NCBI GenBank assembly: GCA_023254985.1
Contig: JALRJT010000173.1
Location: 1-6,019 of the forward strand
Origin: Ilumatobacteraceae bacterium
Lineage (GTDB): Bacteria; Actinomycetota; Acidimicrobiia; Acidimicrobiales; Ilumatobacteraceae
Reading direction: 5' to 3'
DNA length: 6,019 bases
Of the stretch, positions 1 through 5,639 are shown one piece after another (the first letter of the stretch is position 1; each line of letters opens with the position of its first letter). The notes beneath the pieces were generated by a model. That model made no database searches, was not told the origin of the DNA, and was given only the letters and a program-made list of their open reading frames with translations. Made by a program: the position numbers and the translations under genes.

Positions 1-406
1 CAGTGTGATCGGCTCGAGTGATGACGCTGAATCCTCCGATGTGGGAAACCGGCAGACAGACGAGCCAATGCTCGTTTCCGGTGAGACCGAGGGCCTCCGC
101 GGATGCATCGGCAGAGGCACGTAGCGTCTCGTGTGAGTGGACGACCCCTTTGGGTTCGCCCGTCGAGCCGCTGGTAGCGATCACCAGCGCTTCGCCAGCC
201 CGCATCGTCACGCCGCTCTCGAGTTCGGTCGTGGACGATTCGTGGACTACCTGGGAAGCCCCGAATTCTTGAGCAAGTGCTACGCGTAGTTGCGGTGCAA
301 GGCGCTGGTCGAGGGGGAGCACCGCGTCTCCGTCGGCCCAGATTCGTGAAACTTGGTTGACGAACTCTTGCGACGGTGGGAGGTCGATGGCAATCAGCCG
401 ATGCAC
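1..406 (-). CDS. menE: o-succinylbenzoate--CoA ligase MenE, N-terminal part (3' end beyond left edge)
   Basis: MenE is an acyl-adenylating enzyme that turns o-succinylbenzoate, ATP and CoA into o-succinylbenzoyl-CoA, the substrate of MenB, in the cytoplasm. About 135 residues are visible. Residues 78-87 read TSGSTGEPKG, the P-loop of the AMP-binding (ANL) superfamily, followed by VVHSHETL. Residues 118-132 (LPVSHIGGFSVITRA) match the MenE-type block after the P-loop. An earlier DAVLPLDQRL stretch (27-36) also fits MenE. The GTG at 404-406 is the best start, because an in-frame TAG lies four codons upstream (416-418) and no ATG intervenes. No good Shine-Dalgarno sequence precedes it. The P-loop comes early, as in the short actinobacterial MenE proteins, rather than after 150 or more residues as in long acyl-CoA ligases. 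The gene is divergent from menA with a 40 bp gap. The adenylation C-terminal domain lies outside the window, so intactness cannot be judged. Confidence 0.92.
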   Translation of the reverse strand, partial: MHRLIAIDLPPSQEFVNQVSRIWADGDAVLPLDQRLAPQLRVALAQEFGASQVVHESSTTELESGVTMRAGEALVIATSGSTGEPKGVVHSHETLRASADASAEALGLTGNEHWLVCLPVSHIGGFSVITRADHT

Positions 407-446
407 GAATACAGGCTATGGCACTCCGCCGTGCGACACTGAAGGG
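407..446. promoter_or_regulatory. 40 bp divergent gap between menE and menA
   Basis: This is the only sequence between the two chosen start codons, GTG on the minus strand at 404-406 and GTG on the plus strand at 447-449. Any promoters for the two genes must sit here or inside the neighbouring coding sequence. AT-richer pieces (GAATACAGG and CTATGG around 407-421) could contribute to a -10 element on either strand, but no convincing -35/-10 pair is visible. The assignment as regulatory rests on position only. Confidence 0.3.
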
Positions 447-1328
447 GTGACGTCGTCGCTCAAGGTATGGATCGCAGGTTCACGCCCGAAGACACTTCCA
501 GCGGCAATCGTGCCAGTTGCGGTCGGCTATGCCTTGGTGGTTGCTCGTCACAGTGACGATCTGCCCAACGTCGTCAATGCGTTACTCGCACTCGTCGTCA
601 GTCTCGCATTGCAGGTCGGCGTGAATTTCGCCAATGACTATTCAGATGGAGTGAAGGGAACCGATGCCCGTCGGGTCGGACCACTTCGTCTTGTCGGATC
701 AGGGCTCGTTGCGCCAGCCCGCGTGAAACGTGCCGCGTATGTGTCGCTTCTCGTCGCGGCGTGCGCGGGGCTTGGTATCGCAGCGACGACGTCGTGGTGG
801 TTGATCTTGGTGGGTCTGGCGTCAATCGTGGCGGCGTGGACGTATACCGGAGGGCCGAATCCGTACGGATATCTCGGTTTCGGCGAGATCTTCGTCTTTG
901 TCTTCTTTGGGGTCGTGGCGACGATCGGCACCACCTTCGCGGTGAGTGAGCGAATCGAATCGTTGGACGTGATCGCATCGTGCGTGGTCGGGGCGCTTGC
1001 CGTTGCGTTGCTGATCGTCAACAATTTGCGGGACATTCCAACCGATGCCCAGTCGGGGAAGAAGACCTTGGCGGTGCGACTCGGCGACACCCGCACGCGC
1101 TTGCTGTATTGCCTCGTCTTGCTGTTAGCCGTGTTGGGCATAGTCGTCGTTGCTCTGACGTTCTCGTGGGCGAGTATCGGGCTTGTCGGATTCGTGTTTG
1201 CCGTCAGGCCAGTGGCGAGTGTGCTTCGTGGAGCACGTGGGGCCGAACTAATACCGGTGCTTGGCGCGACTGCGCGCGTGCAGCTCTTCGTCGGGATGCT
1301 GTTTGCTTTCGGGGTCGTCGCGTCCTAA
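447..1328 (+). CDS. menA: 1,4-dihydroxy-2-naphthoate prenyltransferase MenA
   Basis: MenA is an integral membrane UbiA-family enzyme that joins a polyprenyl diphosphate to DHNA, giving demethylmenaquinone. The protein has 293 residues, normal for MenA. The first Mg/diphosphate motif is NFANDYSDGVKGTD at residues 60-73, followed by GPLRLVGSG. The second is NNLRDIPTD at 192-200, followed by GKKTLAVRLG. The loop YTGGPNPYGYLGFGE (about 133-147) is also MenA-like. Eight or nine hydrophobic helices can be seen, at about 17-33, 44-62, 96-113, 117-133, 143-165, 172-193, 219-237, 241-260 and 278-292. The GTG at 447 is preferred because MTSSLKVWIAGSRPKTLPAA matches the usual MenA N-terminus. The frame stays open to a TTG at 357, but those 30 residues lie antisense to menE and look non-membrane and non-conserved. 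GAAGGG abuts the start, too close for an ideal ribosome binding site. The TAA overlaps the stop of menH. Confidence 0.95.
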   Translation: MTSSLKVWIAGSRPKTLPAAIVPVAVGYALVVARHSDDLPNVVNALLALVVSLALQVGVNFANDYSDGVKGTDARRVGPLRLVGSGLVAPARVKRAAYVSLLVAACAGLGIAATTSWWLILVGLASIVAAWTYTGGPNPYGYLGFGEIFVFVFFGVVATIGTTFAVSERIESLDVIASCVVGALAVALLIVNNLRDIPTDAQSGKKTLAVRLGDTRTRLLYCLVLLLAVLGIVVVALTFSWASIGLVGFVFAVRPVASVLRGARGAELIPVLGATARVQLFVGMLFAFGVVAS

Positions 1329-2086
1329 GACGAAACTCGGCGGGCTACGAAGTCCTCGAGCGCGGCGATGAACGCCTCCGGCTGATCCAGGTGGACTGCG
1401 TGCCCAGCATTCGTAACGACGATGAATTCACTCCCACGGATTTGATCGTTGAGGCGTTTGCCGATCTCGCGGAATTTTGAGTCCCGCTCACCAACAACGA
1501 TGAGCGTCGGGATGGTGATTTCTGATAACTCGCCCCAGTAGGACGGCTGGACACCGGTTCCGCACTTGCGCAGGCTTTGGGAGAGTGCACGTGGCGAGTT
1601 GGAGAGTCGACCAGCGAGGTCCTCCGGTGCGATGTTCGTGCCACTGAACATTGGCTGGGCCGTCCACTCGTCGAGAAACGCCGAAGTACCGATTGACTCG
1701 ATGTGATCTGCAAGTCGCTCGTCGGTCTGACGTCGCCCTCGACGTTCTTCGTCGCTCTCGATGCCTGCGGTTGAACTCAAGAGGACGAGCGCTCGAAGTT
1801 GTGAGGAGCCGTGGAGGGTGGCCGCGAGGGCGAGGCGCCCACCCATGCTGTATCCGATGAGGACGGAATTGGTCGCGGTTTGACTGACGAGGTCGGCGGC
1901 ATCAGCGAATCCGATGTCGAGAGACTGGGCTTCGCCGTGGTGCGGGGCGTCAAGAAGGACACATCGATGGTGTACAGCCATCGTCGTGGCGATGGGGAGC
2001 CATGAGATCTTTGTTTGTGTGAAGCCGTGAACGAAGGTGAGTATTGGTTCGCCTGCTCCGATGTCGAGCCGCGGGAGAATCGTCAT
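1325..2086 (-). CDS. menH: MenH-like alpha/beta hydrolase (SHCHC synthase)
   Basis: The likely role is elimination of pyruvate from the MenD product SEPHCHC to give SHCHC, in the cytoplasm. The 253-residue protein has an alpha/beta-hydrolase layout of MenH size. It shows HGF at residues 20-22 (oxyanion region), the nucleophile elbow GYSMGGRLAL with Ser80, Asp202 in VVGERDSKF, and His229 in NAGHAVHLDQPEAF. GYSMGGR, a GIESDEER-type segment after the elbow, and a W-x(3)-PMF segment in the lid (141-147) are typical of MenH rather than generic hydrolases. The ATG at 2084-2086 lies inside the ATGA overlap with the upstream oxidoreductase gene. No well-placed Shine-Dalgarno is seen, so translational coupling is likely. 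The TAG stop shares the four bases CTAA with the TAA of convergent menA. MenH-like folds are easily confused with other hydrolases, but the neighbouring menA and menD support the call. Confidence 0.85.
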   Translation of the reverse strand: MTILPRLDIGAGEPILTFVHGFTQTKISWLPIATTMAVHHRCVLLDAPHHGEAQSLDIGFADAADLVSQTATNSVLIGYSMGGRLALAATLHGSSQLRALVLLSSTAGIESDEERRGRRQTDERLADHIESIGTSAFLDEWTAQPMFSGTNIAPEDLAGRLSNSPRALSQSLRKCGTGVQPSYWGELSEITIPTLIVVGERDSKFREIGKRLNDQIRGSEFIVVTNAGHAVHLDQPEAFIAALEDFVARRVSS

Positions 2087-2733
2087 TGTGGTGTCAACAT
2101 CCTTCGAAGGACTCGTTCGAACATCTCCGAATCTTGCGCGCCGGGAATCGACCAGCGATCATCGATGATGAACGTCGGCACGGCGGTGATGCCGTTTTCG
2201 GCTGCGATGGCGAGCCATTCGGCGACATCGTGGTGAAATGCGTCCGACTGGAGCATCGCGACCACGTCAGAGGGTTCGCATTCCACGACCGATGCGCATT
2301 CGGCCAGTACCTCGTGGTCGGCGATGTTGCGACCGTCCGTGAAGTAGGCCTTCATGATTGCTTCATTGACTTGCATCTGTGCGGATGCGCCGCGAGTTGA
2401 CTCGACATAGGCGAGCACGCGGTGGGCGTTCAGAGTGTTCGCTCGTAGCGCTGCATCCATGTTGAATTCGATCCCGTCCTGGGCGGCGACTTCGGTCACG
2501 TGCCGCAGGATGGCCTCGGCCTTTTCAGAACCGCCGAACTTCTTGGCATACGCGATCGCCACGGGAGCGCTCTCATCTACTGGCGCAGTGGGATCGAGTT
2601 GGAATGGCCTGACGACAACCTCGAGGTCTGTAGCAAGACCGTCGGCCTGTAAGCGCTCAACTGCACGTTCGAATCGACGTTTTCCAATAAAACACCACGG
2701 ACAGACGAGATCGGAGAAGATTTCGACCTTCAC
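2083..2733 (-). CDS. FrnE/DsbA-family thiol:disulfide oxidoreductase
   Basis: This is a DsbA-like thioredoxin-fold protein of the FrnE subfamily, 216 residues long, as is typical. It begins with the family's usual pattern KVEIFSDLVCPWCFIGKRRF, giving the redox motif Cys11-Pro-Trp-Cys14. A helical insert follows, with LNAHRVLAY at about 101-109 and EAIMKAYFTDGRNI at 124-137. The C-terminal half has GITAVPTFII (181-190) with the expected cis-proline Pro186, then the IPGAQ turn (196-200). There is no signal peptide or membrane segment, so a cytoplasmic protein is expected. Related FrnE proteins act as disulfide oxidoreductases or isomerases, but the substrate here is unknown. The start is taken as the GTG at 2731-2733, which places KVEIF directly after Met. 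A GTG at 2740-2742 would add only three residues. The frame continues open into menD antisense, but that part is not FrnE-like. It overlaps menH by ATGA and diverges from menD. Confidence 0.88.
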   Translation of the reverse strand: MKVEIFSDLVCPWCFIGKRRFERAVERLQADGLATDLEVVVRPFQLDPTAPVDESAPVAIAYAKKFGGSEKAEAILRHVTEVAAQDGIEFNMDAALRANTLNAHRVLAYVESTRGASAQMQVNEAIMKAYFTDGRNIADHEVLAECASVVECEPSDVVAMLQSDAFHHDVAEWLAIAAENGITAVPTFIIDDRWSIPGAQDSEMFERVLRRMLTPQ

Positions 2734-2752
2734 AGATGCCACGATAGAGGGG
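2734..2752. promoter_or_regulatory. 19 bp divergent gap between the FrnE-like gene and menD
   Basis: The gap runs from the minus-strand GTG at 2731-2733 to the plus-strand ATG at 2753-2755. It holds AGAGGGG directly before the menD ATG, a Shine-Dalgarno-like run that is closer to the start than ideal. It is too short for two full promoters, so at least part of each promoter must fall inside the neighbouring coding sequence. I see no clear -35/-10 pair. Confidence 0.3.
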
Positions 2753-4459
2753 ATGGTTACCGAGCACTCGGATGGAGCGACGTTTAGTGCGACGCTCGTG
2801 GACGAATGGATCTCCCTCGGCCTCAAGCACGCCGTCATTGCTCCTGGGTCTCGGAGTACTCCACTGGCCGTCGCCCTTGCCACACGATACGAGATCGACG
2901 TACACGTGTTCCACGACGAACGTTCGGCAGCATTCTGTGCGCTCGGTATCGGCGTCTCAACAGGGGTTCCCGCGGTCGTGCTGTGCACCTCCGGCACGGC
3001 GGCGACACATTTTCACGGAGCCGTCGTGGAAGCTGGCCTGTCACTCGTTCCGATGATTGTCTGTACCGCCGATCGACCACCCGAATTGCACGGTGTTGGG
3101 GCTCCACAGACCATCGACCAGCAGCATCTTTACGGGTCGGCAGTTCGTGTCTTCATCGACGTTCACCCGCAAGGGGAAAGTGATGCACCAACGTGGCGCG
3201 GACTCGCGCAACGCGCCTGGCGTACTGCGAGTAAAGCGAACAATCCCGGACCAGTTCATCTCAATCTCGGATTCCGTGAACCGCTCGTCGGAGTCGCCCG
3301 TGAACTAGCACCGAATGAATCGAACTTGCCGAGTGAAGACGTCGTCGTGAGGGTTGATCCTTCATTGGTCGAACTCCTGTCGAGTCCAAGAGGAATCGTC
3401 ATCGCCGGTGAAGGGATCGCCGACTTCGACATCGTGAGTGAGTGGCTCGGAAAACTGGGCTGGCCAATCCTCGCCGATCCTCGGAGTGGCTTGCGGGTGA
3501 CGGAGGAGCGACTTGCGGGTCCACCAATCATCTCTGCAGCTGATCCGATTCTGCGTTCGTCGGTGATGCAGGAGCGCCTACGACCTGAAGTGATCCTGCG
3601 AATCGGGGAACCTCCTGTGTCCAAGGTGGTCAACGCTTGGTTGGCGAACTCGAAGGCTACCTATGTGGCACTTTCTCGTCGACAGACGATTACAGATCCT
3701 GATCGTTGTGTCACTCACTCGGCGAGTGGTCCTATCGAGACGATTCTTGTTGCACTTGGTGATGTGACAGGTTCTCCAGCCGATGAATGGTTATCTGAGT
3801 GGGCCTCGGCGGAAGTGATTGCGCGCGACGTGATCGATCGGGCCATGGTCGATGCACCACTACATGAAGCCAAAGTCGCACACTTGCTGATCGATCAACT
3901 TGGCGACGATACAGCCTTGGTGGTTTCTTCCAGCATGCCGGTTCGCGACGTCGAGTGGTTCTCGGGACGCCGTGACGATTTGCGCGTCTTGTCGAATCGA
4001 GGTGCCAATGGCATCGACGGGGTGGTCGCCACCTCGATCGGGGTCGCACTTGGCTCTCGCGAACCAGTGACGACCTTGATCGGTGATGTCGCGTTCGTTC
4101 ACGATTCTTCGTCGCTCGTCAACATCGTCGACCATGCGGTGGACCTGCACCTCGTGCTCATCGACAATCGCGGTGGAGGGATCTTCTCCTTCCTCCCTCA
4201 GGCCTCGGCGTTGGAGCATGATCAATTTGAGAAGCTGTTCGGCACGACTCACTCAACGGACTTCGAGGCCCTGTGCAAAGCGCATGGGATCGAGTATCAC
4301 GCCGTGACGACAGAGGAACAGCTGGTGGAGGTGTCCCTGCGCGACGGCGTGAGGCTCTCCCACGTGCGCACAGACCGTGCAGAAAACGTCGAGCTGCATC
4401 GGGTGTTGAACGAAGCGGTCGTAGCCGCCTTGGAGAGCGCGTTTTCTACGGGCGGATGA
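2753..4459 (+). CDS. menD: 2-succinyl-5-enolpyruvyl-6-hydroxy-3-cyclohexene-1-carboxylate synthase MenD
   Basis: MenD is a thiamine-diphosphate enzyme of the cytoplasm that condenses 2-oxoglutarate with isochorismate to form SEPHCHC. The protein has 568 residues, normal for MenD. The N-terminal pyrimidine-binding domain shows APGSRSTPLA (30-39) and HDERSAAFCALGIG (54-67), in which Glu56 is the expected cofactor-activating glutamate. CTSGTAATHFHGAVVEA (78-94) and DRPPELHGVGAPQTIDQ (107-123) follow and are strongly MenD-specific. The C-terminal diphosphate-binding domain has SNRGANGIDGVVAT (414-427), the metal motif region GDVAFVHDSSSL (444-455) and LIDNRGGGIFSFLPQ (469-483). The ATG at 2753 puts TLVDEWISLGLKHAVIAPGSR at the usual distance from the N-terminus. 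The frame is open for another 106 codons upstream, but that part lies antisense to the FrnE-like gene and resembles nothing in MenD. The 3' end overlaps convergent menF by 14 bp. Confidence 0.97.
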   Translation: MVTEHSDGATFSATLVDEWISLGLKHAVIAPGSRSTPLAVALATRYEIDVHVFHDERSAAFCALGIGVSTGVPAVVLCTSGTAATHFHGAVVEAGLSLVPMIVCTADRPPELHGVGAPQTIDQQHLYGSAVRVFIDVHPQGESDAPTWRGLAQRAWRTASKANNPGPVHLNLGFREPLVGVARELAPNESNLPSEDVVVRVDPSLVELLSSPRGIVIAGEGIADFDIVSEWLGKLGWPILADPRSGLRVTEERLAGPPIISAADPILRSSVMQERLRPEVILRIGEPPVSKVVNAWLANSKATYVALSRRQTITDPDRCVTHSASGPIETILVALGDVTGSPADEWLSEWASAEVIARDVIDRAMVDAPLHEAKVAHLLIDQLGDDTALVVSSSMPVRDVEWFSGRRDDLRVLSNRGANGIDGVVATSIGVALGSREPVTTLIGDVAFVHDSSSLVNIVDHAVDLHLVLIDNRGGGIFSFLPQASALEHDQFEKLFGTTHSTDFEALCKAHGIEYHAVTTEEQLVEVSLRDGVRLSHVRTDRAENVELHRVLNEAVVAALESAFSTGG

Positions 4460-5639
4460 TGGCGGCAAGCATCGCCTGAAACTTGGCTTGTGTCTCAGCG
4501 AGCTCCGCATTCGGCTCGCTGTCGGCAACGATGCCACCACCGGCGAAGAGTCGGGCGGTGCGCCGGTCGGCGCTCAGCTCAGCACAGCGAATGGTGACTG
4601 CAAACGCGCCGTCGCCTTGCGTGTCGAACCAGCCGATCGCACCGCCGTAGCGACCTCGGTCGAGACCCTCGTGTCGAGCAATGAGCGCGAGTGCTTCGTC
4701 ACGTGGAAAGCCGCCAAGTGCTGGTGTGGGTGACAGCATGTATGCAGCCTCGAGAACGTGGAGCCGTGGACTCGACAAAGCACCCTGAAGGCGCGTACCG
4801 AGATGTTGCACGTTGGCAACCTTGACAACCGTCGGCTCCGGTTCCCAGTCGAGATAGGAGCAGTGGGGAAGAAGCGTGTCATGCACCATGTCAATCACGA
4901 CTCGGTGCTCGATCTGGTTCTTTGCACTTGCGAGGAGATCTGCTGCGAGTGCTTCATCCGTCGCAGGGTCGCCCGTGCGGGGAGTGGTTCCTGCGAGCGG
5001 GTGGCTGAAGATCTCTGCACCTCTGATCTCGACGAGAAGCTCCGGGGATGCTCCAATCAGTCCGTCATAGCTGTAGCGATAGCTCGATCCGAACGACGCC
5101 TTGAGGCGCAGAAGGAGTCCATGGACATCGATCGGATCCGTAGCTTCGACGAGCACGTCACGGGCAATGACTGCCTTGGTGATTTCACCTCGACGCACCG
5201 CATCACGGATCTCGGCGACGGCAGAAAGATATTGATCGACAGCGACGCCGGGCTTGATGCGATAGGAATTCGACGAGGTTGGCGCCCGTTCGGCAGGGGC
5301 GAGGTCCGGGGTGGTTCCTTCGACCATTCCGAACCACGCGTGCCCATCGTGGGTCTTTGAGATCCACTGCTGTGGAAGGACGAAATCTCCCGTCAAGGAT
5401 CGATCGAACGGGAGTGCTCCGATCAGGAACGGAAGCGCGCCATGTTCGTCTCGTGGGCCATCAATGTCGAGTGATTCCAGCAACGTACGTGCATCGCTTG
5501 ATGAAACGCGCGCAGCGATGCCTCTGCCTGCCACGCCAACACCGTCGCGAACAAACAGTTGACCGTTCGAACCACAAAAGTCGTTGAGGTCGAGTGTCGC
5601 GTCTGTGAAGTCCTTCAGCGGACGAACGACGATCTTCAA
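4446..5639 (-). CDS. menF: isochorismate synthase (MenF/EntC/DhbC family)
   Basis: This enzyme isomerises chorismate to isochorismate, the committed step feeding MenD, in the cytoplasm with Mg2+. The protein has 397 residues, typical of the family. Motifs in order are Lys155 in ITKAVIARD (the expected general base), GASPELLVEI (196-205), HPLAGTTPRTGDP (213-225), SAKNQIEHRVVIDMV (238-252), LSPTPALGGFPRDEA (302-316), RGRYGGAIGWFDTQGDGAFAV (328-348), and AGGGIVADSEPNAELAETQAK (366-386) with the Mg-binding glutamates. The length and the absence of a fused lyase domain fit a stand-alone isochorismate synthase rather than anthranilate or aminodeoxychorismate synthase. The start is the TTG at 5637-5639, giving MKIVVRPL. 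GAGG lies five bases upstream, and the TTG overlaps the menG stop as TTGA. The frame is open to 5978, but that part is antisense-like sequence inside menG in another frame. Salicylate synthase is a less likely alternative, given the neighbours. Confidence 0.94.
   Translation of the reverse strand: MKIVVRPLKDFTDATLDLNDFCGSNGQLFVRDGVGVAGRGIAARVSSSDARTLLESLDIDGPRDEHGALPFLIGALPFDRSLTGDFVLPQQWISKTHDGHAWFGMVEGTTPDLAPAERAPTSSNSYRIKPGVAVDQYLSAVAEIRDAVRRGEITKAVIARDVLVEATDPIDVHGLLLRLKASFGSSYRYSYDGLIGASPELLVEIRGAEIFSHPLAGTTPRTGDPATDEALAADLLASAKNQIEHRVVIDMVHDTLLPHCSYLDWEPEPTVVKVANVQHLGTRLQGALSSPRLHVLEAAYMLSPTPALGGFPRDEALALIARHEGLDRGRYGGAIGWFDTQGDGAFAVTIRCAELSADRRTARLFAGGGIVADSEPNAELAETQAKFQAMLAAIIRP

Noticed and set aside
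357..446. A 30-residue extension of MenA to a TTG start at 357.
   Set aside because: It overlaps the menE coding sequence in antisense. The UbiA-family N-terminus begins with the SLKVWIAGSRPKTL region.
638..1141. A 167-codon minus-strand open frame opposite menA.
   Set aside because: Low-complexity Thr/Pro/Arg composition and no recognisable domain, while menA on the other strand is fully conserved.
1300..1350. A terminator between menA and menH.
   Set aside because: No stem-loop followed by a T run is evident by eye, and the stops overlap.
980..1480. A 166-codon plus-strand open frame bridging the menA/menH junction.
   Set aside because: It is out of frame with menA and antisense to menH. 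It is rich in Arg and Cys with no domain.
2435..2752. A 106-residue N-terminal extension of MenD.
   Set aside because: It is antisense to the conserved FrnE coding sequence. MenD proteins start about 12-15 residues before the TLVDEWISLGL segment, which fits the ATG at 2753.
2734..2997. An 88-residue N-terminal extension of the FrnE-like protein, open in frame to 2997.
   Set aside because: It lies antisense to the conserved MenD N-terminus, the FrnE family begins right at KVEIF, and the extension has no signal peptide or known domain. The open frame is a codon-bias shadow.
3860..4252. A 130-codon minus-strand open frame opposite menD.
   Set aside because: It mirrors the conserved thiamine-diphosphate-binding region of MenD. 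Its protein shows no family features.
4758..5360. A 200-codon plus-strand open frame opposite menF.
   Set aside because: The opposite strand encodes a continuous, motif-complete isochorismate synthase. This frame shows no recognisable motif.
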